Shown: in pieces, positions 55,639 to 62,460 of the stretch
How positions within the stretch are numbered: the stretch's first letter is position 1
Layout: each line of letters starts with the position of its first letter
Assembly (NCBI RefSeq): GCF_030380815.1
Contig: NZ_JAUDUY010000005.1
Coordinates: 62,001 to 126,000, forward strand
Direction of reading: 5' to 3'
Length of the DNA: 64,000 nucleotides
DNA from: Robiginitalea aurantiaca
Lineage (GTDB): Bacteria; Bacteroidota; Bacteroidia; Flavobacteriales; Flavobacteriaceae
Program-made: the position numbers and the translations under genes
The notes under the pieces: model-generated
What the model was told of the DNA's origin: nothing
Database searches by the model: none
The model's input: the letters and a program-made list of their open reading frames with translations, nothing else

Positions 55639-55911
55639 CTACTGACCCTTCTTATCGGTATCCAGCCAGTTTAAAAGTTCGGAATTGCTGATTTTCTTTT
55701 TGACCACTATAGATTTTTCAAGACTACTCACCTTAACCCGGACAGCAGTCCCATCCGGTTTTAGTAGTGTTTTGTACTCCGCTGAATCCGGTGTATCCGT
55801 TTCTGAGGCCCGCGCCTGTGCAGGTAGCAGGGGTAAAAGGAGTCCCGTACCCAGGATTGGCAGAAATTTTCTTCGGTTAATGCCTTTCGGGTTTTTTGAA
55901 TTTTTTTTCAT
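55639..55911 (-). CDS. Small Tat-signal protein
   Basis: A 90-residue protein with a clear twin-arginine signal (GINRRKFLPILGTGLLLPLL) and predicted cleavage after PAQARAS. The mature part is only about 55 residues, with charged strands (GTAVRVKVSSLEKSIVVKKK) and a C-terminal helix. It contains no Cys, so it cannot bind an Fe-S cluster by itself. The position between the barrel gene (6 bases) and the Fe-S gene (11 bases) implies a small subunit or chaperone of the exported complex. I do not recognise a named family. Confidence 0.75.
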   Translation of the reverse strand: MKKNSKNPKGINRRKFLPILGTGLLLPLLPAQARASETDTPDSAEYKTLLKPDGTAVRVKVSSLEKSIVVKKKISNSELLNWLDTDKKGQ

Positions 55912-55917
55912 GCGGGC

Positions 55918-56775
55918 TTAGAAATTATACAACCGGGTTATGGTGAAGCCCAGGAGAATGTTCCGGGTCCCCTTGAAAAAATTGTTTTCATTGTAGAAGT
56001 AGTTCGCCTGTGGCGTAATCCCGTTCAGGGAAGAAAGATACACCTGGAAAGCGTGGGAGGAGGTCACAAATTCCGCCCCTATGCTAAATCCGGGTTCGGG
56101 ATAGTTGTACCCATCATAATCGGCAAACGGAATGCTGTACTCCATGGTGATGGAGGTCTGGGGAGTCACTTTATACCTGCCGCCAACTGCCAGGCCAAAA
56201 ACATCGTTTTTCTGACCTTCCTTAACCAAATTAAAGTGTGAAATACTCCCGGCAACCTGCAGTGAGAGATTCGGAGAGAACCTCCGCGAAACAATGAGCT
56301 GGTGGAAAAAGGAATACCTGTGCTGTTCCAGCGAAAAATTCTCCTTCTTTCGGGCGTCGACAACAAAATTTCCATAATAACTTACGTTGACCGGCACTTT
56401 ACCAGATCTTGTTTGCCTTAAGAGTCCAACTTTCCAGTTAAAATCCTGGAGCCTGCGGAGTTTTTCCGTGCCTATTCCGACCTGCAATCGCTCGTGAATG
56501 GTATACGTCAATCCAAGGCGAATGTTGGCAGCCCCCCAAATCCCCAAAAGATCATTTTCCCCTCCGCCTATAGTGCCGAAACGGTGTTGCATAACGGCTT
56601 CCAGGGTGTTTTTTAAGTAAATTTTATCTGTTGGATTGTCAATCAGAAAACTGCTTTCAAAAGCCGGCCGCTCGGGCTTATCAACGACCTCGACAGTATC
56701 CGCTTCGGTTTCCTGACTCGTCACAGTCAGCGGGATGCAGCACAAAATTAGAAAGAGAAAATATAGTGGTCTCAT
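55918..56775 (-). CDS. DUF5777 outer-membrane beta-barrel protein
   Basis: A 285-residue protein with a signal peptide (about 1-20, LYFLFLILCCIPLTVTSQE) followed by alternating amphipathic strands and ending in an aromatic residue (FTITRLYNF), as outer-membrane barrels do. NTLEAVMQHRFGTIGGGENDLLGIWGAANIRLGLTYT (part) matches the DUF5777 family of Bacteroidota. I count about 12-14 possible strands, far fewer than the barrels of known porin-cytochrome conduits. It lies between cytochrome genes, so it may place a cytochrome at the outer membrane, but that is only inference. Confidence 0.85.
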   Translation of the reverse strand: MRPLYFLFLILCCIPLTVTSQETEADTVEVVDKPERPAFESSFLIDNPTDKIYLKNTLEAVMQHRFGTIGGGENDLLGIWGAANIRLGLTYTIHERLQVGIGTEKLRRLQDFNWKVGLLRQTRSGKVPVNVSYYGNFVVDARKKENFSLEQHRYSFFHQLIVSRRFSPNLSLQVAGSISHFNLVKEGQKNDVFGLAVGGRYKVTPQTSITMEYSIPFADYDGYNYPEPGFSIGAEFVTSSHAFQVYLSSLNGITPQANYFYNENNFFKGTRNILLGFTITRLYNF

Positions 56776-56796
56776 CTTTGAGGTTCTTTAGGTTAA

Positions 56797-57174
56797 TTAT
56801 TCCAGAGCACCCCGGTCTATCCAGGCTTCTATCAGGTCAATTTCACTGTTGCTGAGGTTTATGCCAACATTCGGGTGATTACCATTCCCGGGTAGTCGTT
56901 GATAAAAAACACTTCCCGCTCCGTCGCCGGGCACAACATAATCCGGAAACAAGGAATCCGGGGTACTTTCCTCCCGCAGGTCCGGAGCAGGTTCCAAACC
57001 GTTATGGCATTGCGTACAGTTGTATCTGGAAATAATTGGCTGAACATCCTCGGTATAGGTGATCTCATCTTCCGGGGGTGGGATCAGATCCTCTTCTATT
57101 TCGGTATCGTAATAACAGGCCGTACCAAATACGAGTAAGCAACCTGCCAGAAACTGAAGTGTTTTTTTCTTCAT
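56797..57174 (-). CDS. Monohaem lipoprotein cytochrome
   Basis: A 125-residue lipoprotein from the ATG at 57172-57174 (lipobox VFGTACYYD, Cys20). One haem motif CTQCH at residues 53-57 is preceded by YTEDVQPIISRYN, the cytochrome c pattern of the planctomycete-type/PSD1-like families seen in many Bacteroidota lipoproteins. The C-terminal ISNSEIDLIEAWIDRGA-like helix (LSNSEIDLIEAWIDRGA) is also typical. It is 21 bases upstream of the barrel gene in the same transcript. Confidence 0.88.
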   Translation of the reverse strand: MKKKTLQFLAGCLLVFGTACYYDTEIEEDLIPPPEDEITYTEDVQPIISRYNCTQCHNGLEPAPDLREESTPDSLFPDYVVPGDGAGSVFYQRLPGNGNHPNVGINLSNSEIDLIEAWIDRGALE

Positions 57175-57284
57175 CGTGTATGATTTAATAAGTACCCTTA
57201 TGTGTGCTGGAGTAGCCAATCCCTTCAAAGCCCAGGGACAAAATCTGATACTTCAGTCTTGCCCCGGTGCTTAGAAGTTCGGTC

Positions 57285-58406
57285 TTAGTCGTTCTGGAGC
57301 GCTTCGAGGGAATTCTTTAGCAAAGCTTTAGAATAATTGGGATTATGCGTCCCTTTACTCTGATCTTCCTCTAGGGTTTTGTAATTCCAGGCCGCCTGGG
57401 CTGCGGCGGTTGGAAAGATACCTTGTCGAGAACGTCCATTTTCCTGAAGGATTCCTATTACAGGCTCTCCGTTAGGAATGATGTTGCCATCCTCGTCTTC
57501 ATCGTAGCCTTCACCTTCCACTTGCGTGAGAAGTGCGAGCAGGGTACTCATATCGGCTTCAAAGTTCTCAATACCTTCTGGTGCCCCGTTCGGGTGACAC
57601 TGAACGCAGGCAGCTTCTGTCGGATTCCACGAGTGACCTCCTTCGTCAGCGGCTGTGGCATCTCCCATATGGCATTGTACACAAGAAGAACCTGTACGGT
57701 GGGTAGCCGAGGCTCGCGCAGGGTATCCCGTGGATCCTGAGATTTCAGCACCCAGTATTCCTTCAAGCATGGTGGATTGAGGGCTATGGTGTGGCCCGAA
57801 GCGCGTACTGGTCACCACGTAAACCCCGCTTGTATTGGTTGTTGGGATTTCATAGCTGTTTCTGGGTTGGTGGCAGGTAATACAGTTGTTGCTGGCATCT
57901 CCGAAGTCAATGGTAATCCCCGGAGCAAGTACTAAATCCGATGGATCCGGATTCCGAAGTGCATAATCCGGGCCGTCATTTTCAAAATCGAAGGTGCGGT
58001 GACTGCTGTGACAAGTGTTGCAATTAACTGCCATCGCCGGGTTGTATTTCGGAGCAATACCCTCAGGAGTCAGTCCAGTAGTATCAATAGCTCCCATCGT
58101 GACATAATCAATGAATCCTTCGCTTCCGTGGCATTGAGCACAAGAAGCGCGGTTTCCGCGTGCAAAAGTGCCTCCCGCACCGTGCGCAGAAAGCGCAAAG
58201 GCTTCAAAAATAGGTTCACGTGTTGAGTTGGCGTGGCAGGATACGCAGGAAGCTGTACCATCTGCGCCATCCGTTCCGTCTATCCCGTCTATCCCATCTA
58301 TTCCATCCTGCCCGGGGGGTCCGGGTTGGGGGTCACTGGTACAATTTACAAACAAGAATGCTGATGCCAGAATCATCAGGAGCCCGAAAAACTTGTTGAC
58401 TTTCAT
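57285..58406 (-). CDS. Hexahaem lipoprotein cytochrome c with collagen-like stalk
   Basis: A 373-residue lipoprotein (Cys22). Residues about 28-50 are Gly-x-x repeats (PGPPGQDGIDGIDGIDGTDG), a collagen-like stalk. Six CxxCH sites follow at residues 54, 89, 129, 175, 242 and 267: CVSCH, CAQCH, CNTCH, CITCH, CVQCH, CVQCH. No CxxCK (NrfA active site) is present. Spacing does not match NrfA, OTR or MtrA as I know them. The last 100 residues lack haem sites. As the first gene of the cluster it is probably the terminal electron carrier or enzyme of the system. Substrate is unknown. Confidence 0.9.
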   Translation of the reverse strand: MKVNKFFGLLMILASAFLFVNCTSDPQPGPPGQDGIDGIDGIDGTDGADGTASCVSCHANSTREPIFEAFALSAHGAGGTFARGNRASCAQCHGSEGFIDYVTMGAIDTTGLTPEGIAPKYNPAMAVNCNTCHSSHRTFDFENDGPDYALRNPDPSDLVLAPGITIDFGDASNNCITCHQPRNSYEIPTTNTSGVYVVTSTRFGPHHSPQSTMLEGILGAEISGSTGYPARASATHRTGSSCVQCHMGDATAADEGGHSWNPTEAACVQCHPNGAPEGIENFEADMSTLLALLTQVEGEGYDEDEDGNIIPNGEPVIGILQENGRSRQGIFPTAAAQAAWNYKTLEEDQSKGTHNPNYSKALLKNSLEALQND

Positions 58407-58476
58407 AAGGTGTTGTTTTAATTGGTGGTGGTTGTATTCTTAAATACTGTTAAAAAAATATTAAATACCTGCGTAA

Positions 58477-58490
58477 GTAACAAATGTTAC
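58477..58490. promoter_or_regulatory. GTAAC-N4-GTTAC palindrome (CRP/FNR-type geometry)
   Basis: A perfect 5-4-5 palindrome, the geometry of CRP/FNR-superfamily sites, centred about 77 bases upstream of the hexahaem cytochrome ATG at 58406. Confidence 0.5.
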
Positions 58491-58502
58491 AGTCGAAAAA
58501 AC

Positions 58503-58516
58503 ATGATTTTTATCAT
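58503..58516. promoter_or_regulatory. ATGAT-N4-ATCAT palindrome (FNR-like)
   Basis: A second perfect 5-4-5 palindrome, one base per half-site different from the FNR consensus TTGAT-N4-ATCAA. Its centre is 26 bases from that of the first site. Confidence 0.5.
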
Positions 58517-58676
58517 TAAACTTCTGTATTTGGAATAATTCTACATAATTATCTAATGCCAATGGTTTGTCGCACTATTTTTTGATCAATTTTAGGAAGC
58601 CATCTGAAAGCGTCGGCTGAGAAAAATTTTACGGTTCAATTTCCTGAACAAAGCTTTAGTAGTATTAGGATTATTT

Positions 58677-58684
58677 TATATTTG
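58677..58684 (+). promoter_or_regulatory. -7 box upstream of tRNA-Pro
   Basis: TATATTTG fits TAnnTTTG. It would make a leader of about 120 bases before the tRNA. A second match, TAATTTTG, occurs at 58724-58731; I cannot tell which is used. Confidence 0.45.
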
Positions 58685-58812
58685 CAGGCCGAAAGAGAAG
58701 TGAGCTGAGTTTCTTTTGGAATGTAATTTTGAGTGACTAAAGCGAGTGATGCCACCACATCGGACGGCCCTCGCTCAAAAAGGTCCACCGGACCATATTC
58801 GGACACTCAGTC

Positions 58813-58889
58813 CGGGATGTAGTTCAGCCTGGTAGAATACACGCATGGGGTGCGTGTGGTCGCTGGTTCGAATCCAGTCATCCCGACCA
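58813..58889 (+). tRNA. tRNA-Pro (GGG)
   Basis: Seventy-seven bases including an encoded CCA. Acceptor stem CGGGATG (58813-58819) pairs with CATCCCG (58879-58885). The D stem is GTTC/GAAT, the anticodon stem CACGC/GCGTG surrounds loop ATGGGGT with anticodon GGG at 58847-58849, and the T stem is GCTGG/CCAGT with TTCGAAT loop. Discriminator base A. The anticodon reads CCC (and CCU by wobble) proline codons. Confidence 0.96.
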
Positions 58890-58891
58890 GG

Positions 58892-58921
58892 AAAATCCAA
58901 CGCGAAGGCGTTGGATTTTTT
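58892..58921 (+). terminator. Terminator after tRNA-Pro
   Basis: A 12-base-pair stem (58892-58903 with 58908-58919, core CCAACGC/GCGTTGG) and a four-base loop, followed by T residues to 58921. It begins three bases after the CCA end. Confidence 0.92.
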
Positions 58922-58961
58922 GTTTGTGAAGAGTGCAAACTTGTTTGCAAGCTCGGAATAA

Positions 58962-59050
58962 ACAAAAAAGTCCACACAGCCTTGAGGCTGTGATGGATTT
59001 GCTTGTGAAACACCCCTCCTCTGGATCACCGACCGCAGGCGGGGTAATCC
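58962..59050. repeat. Palindromic repeat, copy 1
   Basis: About 89 bases related to a second copy at 59098-59183. Both begin with an A-run plus CCACA, pass through tgtG(A/T)TGGATTT-C-TT, and end in an inverted repeat: GGATCACC (59023-59030) and GGGGTAATCC (59041-59050) flanking gaccgcaggc. No gene is visible; 58922-59312 is otherwise noncoding. Confidence 0.6.
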
Positions 59051-59097
59051 AGAATGCTACTCCTTAAATAATCACCCCTTTGTAATCAGGGGGGAAA

Positions 59098-59183
59098 TGA
59101 AAAAACCACAAAGCGGAGCTGTGTTGGATTTACTTAAGCAACATCTCGTTAGACTGGATCACCGAGTGCAGGTGAGGTAATCC
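59098..59183. repeat. Palindromic repeat, copy 2
   Basis: About 86 bases, diverged from copy 1. Its terminal inverted repeat is GGATCACC (59156-59163) and GGTAATCC (59176-59183) around gagtgcaggtga. The copies lie about 133 bases apart. Between them a smaller hairpin-like stretch (acccctttgtaatcagggg, about 59074-59093) is present. Confidence 0.6.
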
Positions 59184-59312
59184 TCAATTGGAAAAGTCCC
59201 TTATTCTTGTTGTGTTATAAATATAGATCCGCTTACCGTCTTTTCCGGCCATGGAAATCGATAATAGATTAAATTCGTACCATTCAGGGACTAAAAATGG
59301 ACATAATAGGAT

Positions 59313-60593
59313 ATGGAGCACCATAGAAGGAAATTTTTGAAAACACTGGGCGTAGGGGCTATGGGGGCCTTCGCAAGCCCAACGCAAATTTGGGCCAAAA
59401 CAACTGCTGACTTACAGCAAACCTTAGGTTTATTCGACACAGAGGATACTTCGGAAGCCTATTGGGGGAACGTCAAATCACAATTTCCTTTTGCAGAAGG
59501 CTTAACCTATTTTAATAACGGCTCGCTGGGTGGTTGTCCAAAAGCCATTCGTCAAGCGACCCATGAATTTCGGGACACTCTGGACGATTTTCCCTCAAAA
59601 TATATGTGGGGGGGATGGAATGAAGAGAAAGAGACCGTTCGTAAAAAAACAGCCTCCCTTTTTTCGGTTTCTCCTGAAGAAATCGCCTTGATCCACAATA
59701 CCACTGAGGGTATGAACCTCATTGCCAGAAGCCTGGAGCTTCAAAAAGGGGATGAAGTCATCCTGGCCGACCACGAACATTCGAGCGCGGTAAGCCCTTG
59801 GAAAGTTTGGCAGGAGAGCAAGGGTATTCAATTAGTGCGCCCTACACTCCCTATGTTACCGGAAAGTGCGGATGAGATTGTAGAAGTCTATAAGAAATCG
59901 ATAACTGTCAGAACAAAGGTTATTTCTATATGTCATTTAGTCAATACGAACGGAATGATACTCCCAGTAAAGCAAATTTCAAAAATGGCACATGAAAAAG
60001 GAATCCTCGTGGCTGTTGACGGTGCGCAGGCTGCCGGAATGTTCACTTTTGATTTAGAGGACCTGGGTTGTGATTTCTATACCGTAAGCGCCCATAAGTG
60101 GCTTTTTTCCCCTAAGGGAGTGGGTATTTTTTATGCCAGGGAAGAAAGTCAAAAACATCTGAAACCCCTTATTGTAGCCCGGGGCTATAAGGATAGCAGT
60201 ATTCGCCGGCTGGAGAATTACAATACCCGAAACTTACCCGAAGTCCTGGGGTTTGGTGCCGCACTGGATTATCGCGAAACCATTGGAGGAAAAAAAATAG
60301 AAGCGCGTATTTATGAGCTCAAGGAATACTTTAGGAATGCTTTGGAGACGCATCCTAAGTTAATTTTGAAAACACCTAAGCAGGACTCCCTATCCGGGGG
60401 GATTCAGGTGGTGGAAGTACTGGGGAAAGATGTTCAGGATGTAAAGGATCGTCTATTTGATGAATACGGAATGGATTGTCGGCCCATGAGTACTTTTGGG
60501 CTCAACGGTGTTCGACTTTCCTTTGCCATTTTCAATACGAAGAAGGATATTGATCGCCTGGTTGTCGCTCTGGACACCATTGCAAATTCATAG
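59313..60593 (+). CDS. Tat-exported class V aminotransferase-fold PLP enzyme
   Basis: A 426-residue protein. The N-terminus MEHHRRKFLKTLGVGAMG is a twin-arginine signal with cleavage near WAKTT. The remainder is a fold-type I PLP enzyme of the class V/isopenicillin-N-epimerase group: YFNNGSLGGCPKAIRQA, IALIHNTTEGMNLIARSL, ADHEHSSAVSPWK, VDGAQAAGMF (PLP Asp) and SAHKWLFSPKGVG (PLP lysine). Tat export suits a protein that folds around its cofactor in the cytoplasm. Substrate unknown. It is monocistronic as far as I can see; AT-rich upstream DNA has no clear promoter box. Confidence 0.9.
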   Translation: MEHHRRKFLKTLGVGAMGAFASPTQIWAKTTADLQQTLGLFDTEDTSEAYWGNVKSQFPFAEGLTYFNNGSLGGCPKAIRQATHEFRDTLDDFPSKYMWGGWNEEKETVRKKTASLFSVSPEEIALIHNTTEGMNLIARSLELQKGDEVILADHEHSSAVSPWKVWQESKGIQLVRPTLPMLPESADEIVEVYKKSITVRTKVISICHLVNTNGMILPVKQISKMAHEKGILVAVDGAQAAGMFTFDLEDLGCDFYTVSAHKWLFSPKGVGIFYAREESQKHLKPLIVARGYKDSSIRRLENYNTRNLPEVLGFGAALDYRETIGGKKIEARIYELKEYFRNALETHPKLILKTPKQDSLSGGIQVVEVLGKDVQDVKDRLFDEYGMDCRPMSTFGLNGVRLSFAIFNTKKDIDRLVVALDTIANS

Positions 60594-60656
60594 TTTATTG
60601 TCATAGAGCGCTTTGCCTTGTGTCGAGTGCGAGTCAATCTCCTTCCTTATGAATTA

Positions 60657-60678
60657 GATCACCAGAAGTGCAGTGATC
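60657..60678. repeat. Short palindrome related to the tRNA-Pro repeats
   Basis: GATCAC (60657-60662) and GTGATC (60673-60678) enclose cagaagtgca. The core GATCACC with AGTGCAG is shared with copy 2 at 59156, so this may be a third, decayed copy. Confidence 0.4.
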
Positions 60679-60734
60679 GAATAAAGTTTGCCTTCTCCTG
60701 AAAACTTCATATTTTGTTAGGATAAATAATTCTA

Positions 60735-61916
60735 ATGGGACATTTCAGGTTATTTGCTGTTGTTATTCTTGTATTGATTTTCTCCGGCTGTGGGAATAAC
60801 GACACCATTACGATGGATAGCGGTGCGGAAATGCTCCTGGTTGATTCCCCTGTAGTGAAGTTGTTGTCACGCACAACAATGAACGATGGGACTGTCGACA
60901 ATTTGTTGGATCAGGCGGATTGTTTTACGCTGGAATTACCGGTGGTTGTTCGTATTGGTGATGAAGAATATGAAATCAAAACAGAGGAAGATTTAGATTA
61001 CCTGATTGAATTGTTATCCGCTGACCACAATAAAGTTACTATTTGCCATAGGACAGGATCGGGTTTTAGAACCCTAGAGATTAATGTGAATGCCGTTCAG
61101 GCGCACCTCAATCACGGGGATAGCCTTGGGGCCTGTGAGGATGAGGAAGAGGATGACGACTATGATGATGACGACGATGAGGAAGACGACGATGACGACG
61201 ATGACGACGATGAAGACGATGACGATGAGGACGACGATGGTGATGATGATGATGATGATGACGATGAGGACGATAACGATGATGACGATGATGACGATGA
61301 TGACGATGACGATGAGGATGATGATGACGACGACGATGATGACGATGAGGATGAAGACGACGATGATGACGTCCTTGTTTGTCACAGGACCGGTTCGGGT
61401 TATAGGACTATTTCCATTAATGTGAATGCCGTTCAGGCCCATTTAAATCACGGAGATATTCTGGGGGCGTGTGGTAATGAGGATGACGATAAGAATGCAA
61501 CCCCTGGAGATCAGGGAATGGATGACTATAAGGTTGAACTGGTATACCCGGTTACGATCATCCTGCAGGACTACACCAGGGTCACGATCAATAATGAAGC
61601 TGAAATGGAAGCGGCCCGGGCAGCATGTGAAGAAGGAAGTAATCCGGATAACACTATTGAATGTGTGGATTTAAAATATCCCATAACGGTATCGGTTTTT
61701 GATCCGGACCGGGATGTTTCCGATACCATTACTTTCGAAGATGACAGTGAAGTGTTTCTGTTTATCGATGCGCTCAAAGCATCTGACCGCGTGACCGTAC
61801 AATTCCCGATCACTCTTATCCTTGCCGATGGGAGCGAGGTAGAAGTGGATTCACTCGAAATGTTGGAACAGTTGCTCGAGGCAAATAGTGCGGGGTGCGA
61901 TCAAAGCGGTGCCTAG
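60735..61916 (+). CDS. Lipoprotein with two CHRTG modules and a poly-Asp/Glu linker
   Basis: A 393-residue lipoprotein (lipobox IFSGCGN, Cys18). Two 31-residue modules, CHRTGSG-x-RT-x-x-INVNAVQAHLNHGD-x-LGAC, lie at 61044-61136 and 61380-61472. They are joined by about 78 residues that are almost all Asp or Glu (61137-61370). Around them I see four copies of a roughly 35-residue beta pattern: ELPVVVRIGDEEYEIKTEED, ELVYPVTIILQDYTRVTINN, DLKYPITVSVFDPD and VQFPITLILADGSEVEV. The CH...H...C module occurs in many Bacteroidota surface proteins and looks metal-binding. The acidic linker should bind calcium or other cations. Function is unknown; surface or extracellular location is inferred. Confidence 0.85.
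   Translation: MGHFRLFAVVILVLIFSGCGNNDTITMDSGAEMLLVDSPVVKLLSRTTMNDGTVDNLLDQADCFTLELPVVVRIGDEEYEIKTEEDLDYLIELLSADHNKVTICHRTGSGFRTLEINVNAVQAHLNHGDSLGACEDEEEDDDYDDDDDEEDDDDDDDDDEDDDDEDDDGDDDDDDDDEDDNDDDDDDDDDDDDEDDDDDDDDDDEDEDDDDDVLVCHRTGSGYRTISINVNAVQAHLNHGDILGACGNEDDDKNATPGDQGMDDYKVELVYPVTIILQDYTRVTINNEAEMEAARAACEEGSNPDNTIECVDLKYPITVSVFDPDRDVSDTITFEDDSEVFLFIDALKASDRVTVQFPITLILADGSEVEVDSLEMLEQLLEANSAGCDQSGA
61137..61370 (+). repeat. GAY/GAR codon repeat (acidic linker)
   Basis: A low-complexity run of GAT, GAC, GAG and GAA codons, 234 bases, interrupted only by a few Tyr, Gly and Asn codons. Such a run can change in length by slippage in three-base steps without breaking the frame. Confidence 0.85.
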
Positions 61917-62460
61917 GATACCCCATCCACACTCCAAATGGTAGAAGGAGTCGCTTGTGTTTGCCGCTCAGGAGGAATAAGAACAAGGCTCAGGCCATAA
62001 TTTAACCCTGAGGATTGAAGGGTATTAAATAAAAAAGAGGGCTTTTGCCCTCTTTTCATATTTAGTAAAGTTTTCTAATTGCCTAAGAAAACCGTATTAG
62101 TTTTAATAAGACATGCCTTCTGTGATTTCTCCAGCTAAGGTGACGTGTTAATGGCCGGTCCGCGCTTGCGTTATGTTCCGCATGTTGCCTTTTCGTATCT
62201 TTCATTATTATTTTTTTAGACACTGTTGTAGTGGAAGCAATATTGCCTCCATTATACGCTCAATACATTAGACGTAAAAAGAACGAAAATATTACAGTAT
62301 TGGGAGAAGTTTAACGTCTTGAAAGTGCGGTTATATCAAATGTCACAGCCTTTATGGCGCTTAAAGCCCACTCCTGTTACATATTAGAAAATCCGGCTTA
62401 ATACACGAACGGTTTAAATCTCAAAATGGTTTGAATTTTTAGCTCCAGAAAAGTTGTCCA
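61917..62460. other. 544-base region without a gene
   Basis: It holds the terminator at 62033-62056. After that the sequence is AT-rich and has only very short open frames, for example 22 codons from an ATG at 62152. I see no RNA gene, promoter with a full consensus or repeat here. Confidence 0.6.
62033..62056 (+). terminator. Terminator downstream of the acidic lipoprotein
   Basis: AAAAGAGGGC (62033-62042) pairs with GCCCTCTTTT (62047-62056) around a T4 loop. The A and T flanks make it effective on both strands. It is about 115 bases after the stop. Confidence 0.88.

Larger units (their letters stand above)
58407..58812. other. Intergenic control region of the cytochrome cluster and tRNA-Pro
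   Basis: No gene is seen. Toward the cytochrome cluster it holds two 5-4-5 palindromes (58477-58490 and 58503-58516). Toward the tRNA it holds a -7 box (58677-58684) and, in the likely leader, two inverted repeats: AGCGAG (58741-58746) with CTCGCT (58770-58775), and GGTCC (58782-58786) with GGACC (58790-58794). Confidence 0.6.

Noticed and set aside
54692-55645. A 317-codon plus-strand open frame opposite the Fe-S protein gene
   Set aside because: It mirrors the Cys/His-rich Fe-S gene frame; the forward gene has four cluster motifs and Tat signal, so this is a shadow.
55918-56775. The DUF5777 barrel considered as an MtrB/PioB-type electron conduit porin
   Set aside because: It has room for only about 12-14 strands, too few to enclose a multihaem cytochrome as the known conduits do; the role is left open.
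58775-59029. An 84-codon minus-strand open frame across the tRNA-Pro gene
   Set aside because: It is the reverse complement of the tRNA and its terminator. This kind of spurious frame is common over tRNA genes and shows no protein family features.
61074-61442. A minus-strand frame encoding long Ile/Val runs, resembling a membrane protein
   Set aside because: It is the reverse complement of the GAY/GAR codon run and has no independent support.
62152-62220. A 22-codon plus-strand frame in the gene-free region
   Set aside because: It is too short and isolated, with no ribosome site or promoter consensus in front of it, to support as a gene.
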